From the NCBI GenBank assembly GCA_045534165.1, contig JAZSJD010000055.1, forward strand, positions 62,001 through 126,000: a DNA stretch of 64,000 bases, in the 5' to 3' direction. Positions 35,097 through 42,156 of this stretch are shown here, one piece after another; the stretch's first letter is position 1; each line of letters begins with the position of its first letter. Under the pieces are notes generated by a model. It had not been told where the DNA came from. It saw nothing but the letters and a program-made list of their open reading frames with translations, and ran no database searches. Source of the DNA: SIG575 sp045534165 (GTDB taxonomy: Bacteria > Bacillota > Clostridia > Oscillospirales > Acutalibacteraceae). The translations under genes were made by a program, and so were the position numbers.

Positions 35097-35930
35097 ATGA
35101 AAAATTTCCCTGTCGCACTTCAGCTTTATTCTGTAAGAGATAATATGGCAGAAAATTTTGAAGGCACCCTTAAAAAGGTAAAAGAATTAGGATTTGACGG
35201 TGTTGAATTTGCAGGACTTTTTGATAAAACTCCTGACGAAGTCAAAGCGCTTGTTGATGAAATCGGTCTTATTCCTATTTCAGCCCATGTACCTTTTGCT
35301 GATATGGTTGAAAACACAGAGTCGGTTCTTTCAGATTATGCAAAAATCGGTTGTAAATATGTGGTAATACCTTATATGACTGAGGAATACCGTCCCGGAG
35401 CCGAAAAATTCGGTGAATTGATTGAAGGTATCAAAAAAATCGGTGCAAAAGCAAAAGAACTCGGAATGACATTACTTTATCATAACCACGACTTTGAATT
35501 TGTAAAAATCGGTGACGAATATGGACTTGATGTACTTTATTCATCAGTTGATGCAGAAATTTTCAAAACAGAACTTGATACTTGCTGGGTAAATGTTGGT
35601 GGTGAAAATCCTGCAGAATATATTTTAAAATATTCAGGCAGAAGTCCGGTTGTTCATCTTAAAGATTTTGTTATCAATGGTGAACAGAAAGGTTCACTTT
35701 ATAAGCTTATCGGCATTGACGATGAAGAAGAAACAGACAACGCAGAAGAAGGTTTCGCTTTCAGACCTGTAGGATATGGTTGTCAGAACTTCAAAGCAAT
35801 CCTTGAAGCAAGCGAAAAAGCAGGTGCTGAATGGGTAGTTGTTGAGCAAGATGATGCAACAATGGGTAAAACACCTCTTGAAAGTGCTGAAATGAGCCGT
35901 AATTATCTTAAAGATAATTTTGGTATATAA
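35097..35930 (+). CDS. Sugar phosphate isomerase/epimerase (xylose isomerase-like TIM barrel)
   Basis: A 277-residue TIM-barrel of the AP-endonuclease 2 fold. Seen: FPVALQLYSVRDNMAENF, GFDGVEFAGLF, SAHVPF with a metal-ligand His, YHNHDFEF, ELDTCWVN and VHLKDF, with a final VVEQDDA. These are the conserved metal ligands (Glu, His, Asp, His, Glu) of sugar/inosose isomerases. It precedes a Gfo/Idh/MocA oxidoreductase with a 31-base gap, a very common pair in catabolism of inositols or keto-sugars. The substrate is not determined. The SD (AAGCAGATGA) is weak. Confidence 0.88.
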   Translation: MKNFPVALQLYSVRDNMAENFEGTLKKVKELGFDGVEFAGLFDKTPDEVKALVDEIGLIPISAHVPFADMVENTESVLSDYAKIGCKYVVIPYMTEEYRPGAEKFGELIEGIKKIGAKAKELGMTLLYHNHDFEFVKIGDEYGLDVLYSSVDAEIFKTELDTCWVNVGGENPAEYILKYSGRSPVVHLKDFVINGEQKGSLYKLIGIDDEEETDNAEEGFAFRPVGYGCQNFKAILEASEKAGAEWVVVEQDDATMGKTPLESAEMSRNYLKDNFGI

Positions 35931-35961
35931 TTAAAATCCTTTAAAAGTGAGGTATATAAAA

Positions 35962-37113
35962 ATGGCAACAGAAGAAAAAGTAAACATTCTTGACGAATTT
36001 AAAGTTAAGCATGAAAAAAACGAAATCGACACAAGCAAGAAACTTAAAGTGGGTATTATCGGTACAGGCTGGATTGCAGATGCTCATATGGAAGAATATC
36101 TTAAAATGCCTGATATCGAATTTGTTGGCGCAGCTGACCTTATTCCCGGCAAAGCAGACGCTTTCCTTGAAAAATGGGGCGTAAAAGGTGCAAGAACCTA
36201 CCTTTCACATAAAGAACTTCTTGATAATGAAGAACTTGATGCAGTCAGTGTATGCACATACAATGCAACACATGCTGAATGTACAATTTATGCGCTTGAA
36301 AAAGGTGTTAACGTACTTCTTGAAAAACCAATGTGTGTTACTACTGAAGAAGCTGTTGAAATCTGCAGAGCAGAAAAGAAAAGCGGTAAAATCGTTTCTG
36401 TCGGATTCCAGCCCAGATTTGACGAAAACATGAAAATGATTAAAGAAATCGTTGAATCAGGTGAATTGGGTGAAGTTTACTATATCCAGACAGGTGGCGG
36501 CAGAAGACGCGGTATCCCCACTCCTTTCGGTACATCATTCATCGAAGAAGAAACTGCAGGCATCGGTGCTTTAGGTGATATCGGTTGCTATTCACTTGAT
36601 ATGCTTCTTAATGCAATCGGTTATCCGAAACCGCTTACTGTTACAGGATACAAATCAGACTTCTTTGGTAAAGCTGAAGATTATGAACATAAAGATAAAT
36701 TCGGTGTTGATGACTTTGCTGCCGGTTTTGTTCGTCTTGAAGGCGGAATTATCCTTGACTTCCGTATTTCCTGGGCAATGAATATGGATACTTGCGGTGA
36801 CGCTCTTATTCTTGGTAAAAAAGCCGGTTTAAGAATTCCTTCAACTGAATGTTGGAATGGTTCAATCGGCGGACCTCTTAAAATTTACCGTAATATCGGT
36901 TCAAGTGAAGTTTGCACAGAAATCCCGGAAAAGAGAAACGATGGCGAAGGTAACTTCTACAAGAAAATCCGTTCTTTCCTTGATGCAGTTAAAAACGGTA
37001 CTCCTGCTCCCGTTCCGACAAGCCAGATTCTTTATAATCAGGCAATTATTGATGGTATCTGCAAATCAGCAAATCTCGGCAAAGAAATCGAAATTGAAAT
37101 TCCTGAAATCTAA
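35962..37113 (+). CDS. Gfo/Idh/MocA family oxidoreductase
   Basis: A 383-residue NAD(P)-dependent sugar or inositol dehydrogenase. The start is ATG 35962, 8-9 bases after GTGAGG; the frame extends to 35947 without need. The Rossmann loop is VGIIGTGWIADAH, followed by NVLLEKPMCVT with the EKP lysine, FQPRFDENM, GGGRRRGIP and the DIGCYSLDM catalytic region. The C-terminal domain ends near 370. It shares an operon with the upstream isomerase/epimerase, suggesting oxidation of a keto-sugar or inositol derivative after isomerisation. No transporter is adjacent. Confidence 0.9.
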   Translation: MATEEKVNILDEFKVKHEKNEIDTSKKLKVGIIGTGWIADAHMEEYLKMPDIEFVGAADLIPGKADAFLEKWGVKGARTYLSHKELLDNEELDAVSVCTYNATHAECTIYALEKGVNVLLEKPMCVTTEEAVEICRAEKKSGKIVSVGFQPRFDENMKMIKEIVESGELGEVYYIQTGGGRRRGIPTPFGTSFIEEETAGIGALGDIGCYSLDMLLNAIGYPKPLTVTGYKSDFFGKAEDYEHKDKFGVDDFAAGFVRLEGGIILDFRISWAMNMDTCGDALILGKKAGLRIPSTECWNGSIGGPLKIYRNIGSSEVCTEIPEKRNDGEGNFYKKIRSFLDAVKNGTPAPVPTSQILYNQAIIDGICKSANLGKEIEIEIPEI

Positions 37114-37120
37114 TTATAAA

Positions 37121-37149
37121 AGGCTCACAATGTTAAGCATTGTGAGCCT
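37121..37149. terminator. Hairpin at the convergent ends of the oxidoreductase and YaiI genes
   Basis: A 12-bp stem (37121-37132 with 37138-37149) with a TTAAG loop. The right arm is coding sequence of the convergent gene. The downstream T content (AATTATTTTAA) is modest, so it is a plausible but weaker terminator. Confidence 0.6.
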
Positions 37150-37576
37150 CAATTATTTTAATTAAAGACTTCCTGAAGGCGTCGTCTTGTTCTTTGGTTC
37201 GTTTTGACGGACCTTTAGTTCTGCCACCTGCCATACGAACTTTTTTAGCAAAGTGGCGTTGTTCGAGCAATGAACCGATATTGAATTCAGTAAAAATCAG
37301 TCCGTTCTGATTAAGTACATACGATTTCTTAGCAAGACACATTGCAGCAAGTCCATAATCTTGTGTAACAACAATATCATCGGTTTCAACAAGGTTTACA
37401 AGTGCAAAATCTGCACTGTCAGCACCTTTTGAAACGACAATTGTTTTTGCACCTTCACGTTCAATCAGATGTGAAGTATCACACAACAGAATACACTCTT
37501 CAATTCTATTTTCTTTTGCACATTTTAATGCAATGTCAACAACAGGACAAGCATCAGCATCAATTAAGAGTTTCAT
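37133..37576 (-). CDS. YaiI/YqxD family protein (DUF188)
   Basis: A 147-residue UPF0178 protein of unknown biochemical function, with a PIN-like fold suspected in the family. It begins MKLLIDADACPVV, with the conserved acidic residues, then VVSKGADSADFALVN, VVTQDYGLAAMCL and GGRTKGPSKRT. The GTG at 37588 is in frame, but ATG 37576 matches the family start. It is monocistronic, convergent with the oxidoreductase and divergent from glycerate kinase. Confidence 0.9.
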   Translation of the reverse strand: MKLLIDADACPVVDIALKCAKENRIEECILLCDTSHLIEREGAKTIVVSKGADSADFALVNLVETDDIVVTQDYGLAAMCLAKKSYVLNQNGLIFTEFNIGSLLEQRHFAKKVRMAGGRTKGPSKRTKEQDDAFRKSLIKIIEAHNA

Positions 37577-37630
37577 TATAATCACCAAAATAATTTTAAC
37601 ATATTTTTAATGCAAATGCAAAGTATTTCC

Positions 37631-37659
37631 TTGAAACAAATTCTTTTATGTGATATCAT
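37631..37659 (+). promoter_or_regulatory. Promoter of the glycerate kinase gene
   Basis: TTGAAA (37631-37636), 17-base spacer, TATCAT (37654-37659); the ATG is 17 bases further on. Confidence 0.75.
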
Positions 37660-37675
37660 AAATTCAGGTGATTTT

Positions 37676-38803
37676 ATGAAAATAGCAGTTGCAATCGACT
37701 CGTTTAAGGGCAGTTTGTCTTCTATGGAAGCAGGTAATGCGGTAAAAGAAGGTATTTTAAAAGCAAATAAAAAACACCATGTTGCAGTTTTTCCTCTTGC
37801 AGATGGTGGTGAAGGCACTGTTGAAAGCTTTACCAATGCAACAGATGCTGAAATTGTCCTGATAGAGGTCAATGGGCCTTTAACAGAAAAAGTTATTGCA
37901 AAATATTGCATTTTAAGAAATGACAACACAGCAATAATTGAAGCTTCATCTGCCTGCGGTCTTCCCCTTTTGAAAGAAGATGAAAAAAATCCGATGAACA
38001 CTACTACTTATGGTCTCGGTGAAATAATTAATGATGCAATCAAAAGAGGATGCAGGAATTTTATAATCGGAATTGGCGGTACTTCAACAAACGACGGTGG
38101 AACAGGAATGTTAAGCGCCTTAGGTTTTGAATTTCTTGATGAAAATAATTCTCTTATTCCTGCAGGTGCAAAAGGTCTTGAAAAATTGTCAAAAATCAAC
38201 ACTGACAATGTAATCAAGGAACTTTCAGAATGTAGGTTTAAAATTGCTTGTGATGTAAACAATCCGTTATGTGGTAAAAATGGCTGTAGCTATGTATTCG
38301 CTCCGCAAAAAGGTGCTACACCTGAAGAAATAGAAAAGATGGATTTATGGCTTGACAAATACGGAAATTTAGTTAAAAATATCACTACGAAAGCTGATAT
38401 GAATTATTCCGGTGCAGGTGCTGCGGGTGGACTTGGATTTGCTTTTTTGGCATTTACAAATTCAATACTGGAATCAGGCGCAAAAATTATTTTAGATTAC
38501 ATAAATATTGAAGAGCATATTAAAAATGCAGATATCGTTGTTACCGGTGAAGGTAAACTTGACGAACAGACTATAATGGGCAAAGCCCCTATGGCTGTTG
38601 CACAGTTGGCTAAAAAATATAATAAAAAAGTAATTGCTTTTTCAGGTGTGGTTTCTGACAATGCGGAAATATGTAATGATTTTGGAATTGATGCATTTTT
38701 TCCGATTACAAGAAAAATTTTATCACTTGAACAAGCTTTAAATAAAGAAAACGCTTACAATAACCTCGTTAAAACGGTGAATCAGGTTTTCAGATTAATT
38801 TAA
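37676..38803 (+). CDS. glxK: Glycerate kinase, GarK/GlxK family
   Basis: A 375-residue kinase phosphorylating D-glycerate, most likely to 2-phosphoglycerate as in GarK/GlxK. ATG 37676 follows CAGGTGATTT; the frame is open upstream but runs through the promoter. Signatures are MKIAVAIDSFKGSLSS, VFPLADGGEGTVE, EASSACGLPLL, IIGIGGTSTNDGG, the Gly-rich GAGAAGGLGFA and VVTGEGKLDEQT. It feeds glycerate into lower glycolysis. An unknown secreted protein follows after 13 bases and may be co-transcribed. Confidence 0.93.
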   Translation: MKIAVAIDSFKGSLSSMEAGNAVKEGILKANKKHHVAVFPLADGGEGTVESFTNATDAEIVLIEVNGPLTEKVIAKYCILRNDNTAIIEASSACGLPLLKEDEKNPMNTTTYGLGEIINDAIKRGCRNFIIGIGGTSTNDGGTGMLSALGFEFLDENNSLIPAGAKGLEKLSKINTDNVIKELSECRFKIACDVNNPLCGKNGCSYVFAPQKGATPEEIEKMDLWLDKYGNLVKNITTKADMNYSGAGAAGGLGFAFLAFTNSILESGAKIILDYINIEEHIKNADIVVTGEGKLDEQTIMGKAPMAVAQLAKKYNKKVIAFSGVVSDNAEICNDFGIDAFFPITRKILSLEQALNKENAYNNLVKTVNQVFRLI

Positions 38804-38816
38804 AGGGAGTATAATT

Positions 38817-39872
38817 ATGTTAAAATTCTTTAAAAAAATAATTTCATTCATCATGTCAACACTAGCAATACTAAATATAACAGCAACTGATGTTGAAGTT
38901 TTTGTTGAAGAAGTCAAGGAGCGTAAAGATAAAATTATTTATTCTGAATATGTGAGCAATTCAGAAAAATTTTGTGAAATTCCCGGTCTGGATACAAAAT
39001 TTGTACCACAAGGACTCGATTATTGCGAGTATTTGGATAAAGTGATTATCTGTGGCTATATGGATAAAGATAAGGATGATAAAACGAATGCACCTTCAAG
39101 AATATATGTCATCAACCCCGAAAGCAGAACAACTGAAAAATATGTAACACTTACTAATGTTGATGGTTCTGAATATATAGGTCATTGTGGTGGAATAGCT
39201 TCTTTTGAAAAAAATGCATGGGTCGTTTCAAATAAATATGCTTACAGACTTTCTCTTGATAAATTAAAAAACGCAGAAGATCAAACTTCAATACAATTTG
39301 AAGATAAATTCAATTCAGGCACACGAGCGTCATATATTAGCTGTTCAGACGGAATTTTATGGATCGGCGAATACCACAGAAAATGGTCACAATACAAAAC
39401 TGATAAGAAGCATCGTCTCACCTCTCCCAACGGAGAAAAAATGTATGCATGGACTTGTGGATATATTCTTAAAAGTGGTCATACTAAAGGCTTTGACTAT
39501 GATGGTACATCTAAAAAAATTGTTGCTCCCGATTATATTCTTGAAACAGAATCAATGTGTCAAGGCTTCACTCAATTACCGGATGGCAGATTTGTAACAA
39601 GTATTTCCGGTAAAATTTTCAAATCTGAACTTAACATATATGAAAATGTTCTTAAATCAAAAGAAGATAAAATAATTAAAGTTTCCGGAAAAAATGTTAA
39701 ACTCTGGTTTCTTGATTCGAGCAAAATGATCTCATCATTAAAAGCCCTTCCAAATTCAGAAGGCATAGATTACTACCATGATGAATTGTTAGTTGTATAT
39801 GAATCAGCCAGTAAAAAAATGAAATTACGCCATATAAACGGAACTAAATATATATGGAGTGTACAGGTTTAG
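38817..39872 (+). CDS. Putative exported protein with propeller-like repeats, function unknown
   Basis: A 351-residue protein with no family I can name. The first ~24 residues (MLKFFKKIISFIMSTLAILN) form a basic, hydrophobic signal peptide or anchor. The rest has repeating beta-rich stretches such as DYCEYLDKVIICGYM, SRIYVINPES, AWVVSNKYAYRLSL, GILWIGEYH, SMCQGFTQLPDGRFVTSISG and ELLVVYES, which look like blades of a beta-propeller. Conserved-looking Cys and His residues are present but no catalytic motif. The SD AAAGGGAG gives a firm start. It lies between glycerate kinase and a DtxR-type regulator. Confidence 0.7.
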   Translation: MLKFFKKIISFIMSTLAILNITATDVEVFVEEVKERKDKIIYSEYVSNSEKFCEIPGLDTKFVPQGLDYCEYLDKVIICGYMDKDKDDKTNAPSRIYVINPESRTTEKYVTLTNVDGSEYIGHCGGIASFEKNAWVVSNKYAYRLSLDKLKNAEDQTSIQFEDKFNSGTRASYISCSDGILWIGEYHRKWSQYKTDKKHRLTSPNGEKMYAWTCGYILKSGHTKGFDYDGTSKKIVAPDYILETESMCQGFTQLPDGRFVTSISGKIFKSELNIYENVLKSKEDKIIKVSGKNVKLWFLDSSKMISSLKALPNSEGIDYYHDELLVVYESASKKMKLRHINGTKYIWSVQV

Positions 39873-39873
39873 C

Positions 39874-39902
39874 TTGATAAAAAATCTGAAATATGTTATC
39901 AT
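39874..39902 (+). promoter_or_regulatory. Promoter of the DtxR-type regulator
   Basis: TTGATA (39874-39879), 17-base spacer, TATCAT (39897-39902), 30 bases before the GTG start. Confidence 0.75.
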
Positions 39903-39931
39903 AATAAAAAATTGATTAAGGATGAATTATA

Positions 39932-40297
39932 GTGAAAGTTCTTGAATCAGGTGAAAATTATCTTGAAACAATACTCGTTCTCAATAAACAGAACAACAAT
40001 GAAACAAGAGCAATTGACCTTACAAACAAGCTTGGTTTTTCAAAACCAACAGTTAGCGTAATGCTGAAACATTTGCGTGAAAACGGATATGTCAATGTAA
40101 GCGATAAAGGTTATATTTCTCTTACAGAACAAGGTTTTGAAATTGCAAATAAAATTTATGAACGCCATATTGTCATTTCAGAAGCATTAATAAAAATCGG
40201 TGTCAGTCATGAAACAGCTTTTAAAGATGCCTGCAAAATTGAACATGATATAAGTGATGAAACATTTCAAAAACTGAAAGAATGTTTAGGTAAATAA
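39932..40297 (+). CDS. DtxR/MntR-family metal-dependent repressor
   Basis: A 121-residue two-domain regulator lacking the SH3 domain, so of MntR/IdeR-short type. GTG 39932 follows AAGGATG. The winged HTH covers about 5-60 (ENYLETILVLN, AIDLTNKLGFSKPTVSVMLKHL, YISLTEQG). The metal/dimerisation domain has ERH (about 72-74) and DACKIEHDIS, where the Cys-x-x-Glu-His set matches DtxR primary-site residues. It likely senses Fe2+ or Mn2+. No transporter is adjacent; a Mn2+ riboswitch-controlled ATPase lies 2 kb away on the other strand, which is suggestive only. Confidence 0.88.
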   Translation: MKVLESGENYLETILVLNKQNNNETRAIDLTNKLGFSKPTVSVMLKHLRENGYVNVSDKGYISLTEQGFEIANKIYERHIVISEALIKIGVSHETAFKDACKIEHDISDETFQKLKECLGK

Positions 40298-40601
40298 AAA
40301 AAGTCGGGAACTTCGCCGAGTTCCCATAAGGAAGTTTTTGTTTCTCGAACAAAATTCCTTGTATTATCACCAAAAGCCTCGCAAGGAGGTAGCCTTGCTG
40401 CATTTTTGGCTTCAATCCAAGCAATTTTGCTTTTCTACGAAACTGCGAAGCACTTAAAAATGCGAAATTGCGTGTGCAAGAAAAGGCGAAAAACACCGAT
40501 AACGCTATCGCGTATCGGTGTTTTTTAACGCATTATTGTGCCGTAAGTTCACATTTTAAAGAAATACTTCCTTATGGGAGCTCGGCGTTTCCCGACTTTT
40601 T
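40298..40601. repeat. 304-bp noncoding element with long imperfect terminal inverted repeats
   Basis: The left end (40298-40335) and right end (40566-40601) are inverted copies: a run from AAAAAGTCGGGAA, one small bulge, CGCCGAG, a G-T pair and 14 perfect bases ending GGAAGT. Inside lie further hairpins: GCAAGG/CCTTGC (40381-40398) inside CCAAAA/TTTTGG, GCAATTTTGC with GCGAAATTGC (40421-40430 with 40462-40471), and a terminator-like stem 40491-40501 with 40513-40523 followed by TTTTTT. It fills the whole gap between two convergent genes. It contains no convincing gene. It may be a MITE-like element, a structured RNA, or an elaborate two-way terminator. Confidence 0.75.
40491..40526 (+). terminator. 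Terminator-like hairpin inside the 304-bp element
   Basis: An 11-bp stem AAACACCGATA/TATCGGTGTTT around an 11-base loop, followed by T residues on the plus strand. Confidence 0.6.
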
Positions 40602-40604
40602 GTT

Positions 40605-42050
40605 TTAATCATAAAGTTTTGCCAGACCGCCCTCTGATGTTTCTTTATAAGTTTTTGAAATATCACGACCTGTTTCATACATCGTTTTTATAACAAGGTC
40701 GAGTGAAATTTTTCGTGTATCACTCAGAAAGTTTGCAAGATTAACCGCATTAATTGCTCGCATTGCCGCTACTGCATTTCTTTCGATACAAGGAATCTGA
40801 ACAAGACCACGTATCGGGTCACAAGTAAGGCCTAAAAGGTGCTCTATTGCGATTTCAGCTGCATATTCTATTTGTTCTATACTTAAGCCATAAAGCTCTG
40901 CCAGGGCCGCTGATGCCATTGCACAGGCAGTTCCGATTTCCGCCTGACATCCACATACTGCACCGCTGATAGAAGCATTGGTTTTAATTAAATTGCCGAT
41001 TAAACCTGCAGTTGCTATTGCATGCAGTATTTCTTCTTCCTCTATTTCTTTCTTTTCACTTAAATACTTCAGAACAGCAGGCATAACACCTGATGAACAA
41101 GAAGTTGGTGCAGTAACAATTTCAGCAAAAGCCGAATTCTGCTCACTTACAGCGAAAGCATATGAACACACAAGTCTGTTTTCTTTTGTCTGATGACCTT
41201 CATCAATATGATGTTGTCGGAATAAAAATTTTGCTTTTCTCTGAACATTAAGTCCACCTAGAAGCACACCTGTTGTTTCTAACCCGTCTTTAACTGATTT
41301 TTGCATAACACTCCATATGTTAGCAAGATAATCCCATATTTCTTTGCCTTCAATTTCCTCAACATATTCCCAAAGCTTTATTCCTTTTTCGCGGCAATAA
41401 TCTGAGATTTCAGAAAAAGTACTGTGGGGATAAATAAGTTGGTTTTCCGTTATATCTTCGCCATATACTTCAACAGAACCTCCGCCCACACTTATAATAA
41501 TTTTTTCGTCAGTAACTATTCCGTTTTTAAATGAAATAAATTTCATCGTATTGGGATGTGGTAAATTTTCACTATCCAAATCAAAAACAACTTCTGTACT
41601 TACAGGTAAAAAGACACTTCTTATTAAACTATCCACGCTGAAAATTCTGCCGAACTTACCTAAAGAGCCAAATAAAACAACCTTGAATTTATCTGATTCC
41701 GGGTGACGTTCCTTAAATAATCTTGCTGCTCTTTCAGGACCTATTGTATGTGAACTTGACGGACCTCTTGCAATTGTATATAAATTTTTCAAAGACATCA
41801 TTTTTCTGCAAGGTTGAAAAGTAAAATCAGCCTTTTGAAAATCAGACTTATCACCAAGCAATTCCTTAACACTCACATTTAATATTTCTGAAAGCGGTCT
41901 CAAAAGCTCAATGCTTGGATAAGACTCGCCATTTTCCCATTTAGAAACAGCTCTGTTAGAAACAGAAAGAAGTTTTCCTAATTCACTCTGGGTAATATTC
42001 TGCATTTCTCTATGCTTTTTGATTTTTTCACCAATATTCAACTTTTCCAT
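40605..42050 (-). CDS. L-serine dehydratase (single-chain, iron-sulfur) fused to an N-terminal XRE DNA-binding domain
   Basis: A 481-residue fusion. Residues 1-66 are a complete Cro/CI HTH (EKIKKHREMQNITQSELGKL, SNRAVSKWENGESYPSIELL, LNVSVKELL). From about 84 to the end it is a full L-serine ammonia-lyase: the SdaA beta part with ARGPSSSHTIGPERAA and SVGGGSVEVYG, then the alpha part with TAPTSCSSG, NASISGAVCGCQAEIG and IPCIERNA. Cys368, Cys410 and Cys421, spaced 42 and 11, match the [4Fe-4S] ligand spacing I recall for this family. It deaminates serine to pyruvate and ammonia. The promoter contains a palindrome, so it may repress itself. The SD is weak (AAGGAACTG). I do not know of a characterised enzyme with this architecture. 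Confidence 0.92.
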   Translation of the reverse strand: MEKLNIGEKIKKHREMQNITQSELGKLLSVSNRAVSKWENGESYPSIELLRPLSEILNVSVKELLGDKSDFQKADFTFQPCRKMMSLKNLYTIARGPSSSHTIGPERAARLFKERHPESDKFKVVLFGSLGKFGRIFSVDSLIRSVFLPVSTEVVFDLDSENLPHPNTMKFISFKNGIVTDEKIIISVGGGSVEVYGEDITENQLIYPHSTFSEISDYCREKGIKLWEYVEEIEGKEIWDYLANIWSVMQKSVKDGLETTGVLLGGLNVQRKAKFLFRQHHIDEGHQTKENRLVCSYAFAVSEQNSAFAEIVTAPTSCSSGVMPAVLKYLSEKKEIEEEEILHAIATAGLIGNLIKTNASISGAVCGCQAEIGTACAMASAALAELYGLSIEQIEYAAEIAIEHLLGLTCDPIRGLVQIPCIERNAVAAMRAINAVNLANFLSDTRKISLDLVIKTMYETGRDISKTYKETSEGGLAKLYD

Positions 42051-42073
42051 AAAACAGTTCCTTCGCTAACGTT

Positions 42074-42116
42074 AGTTGATAGAATTTATTTTATCAACTT
42101 TCAGTTGATATGTCAA
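42074..42116 (-). promoter_or_regulatory. Promoter of the HTH-serine dehydratase gene with a palindromic operator in the spacer
   Basis: Minus strand: perfect TTGACA (42116-42111), 17-base spacer, TAAAAT (42093-42088). The spacer region holds the perfect palindrome TATCAACT-TTC-AGTTGATA (42092-42110, plus-strand reading), and a third half-site AGTTGATA lies at 42074-42081, just downstream of the -10. This is a typical layout for a repressor site. Confidence 0.78.
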
Positions 42117-42149
42117 TAAAAAAATCAACCGATTTTCATCGGTTGATTT
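42115..42149 (-). terminator. Terminator of the P-type ATPase gene
   Basis: A 12-bp stem (42122-42133 with 42138-42149), TTTC loop, and a T run on the minus strand. It abuts the -35 box of the next gene downstream. Confidence 0.9.
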
Positions 42150-42156
42150 AAATTTT

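Noticed and set aside
40221..40496. Minus-strand frame across the 304-bp element
   Set aside because: It runs through inverted repeats and the end of the regulator gene, without SD or protein-like composition.
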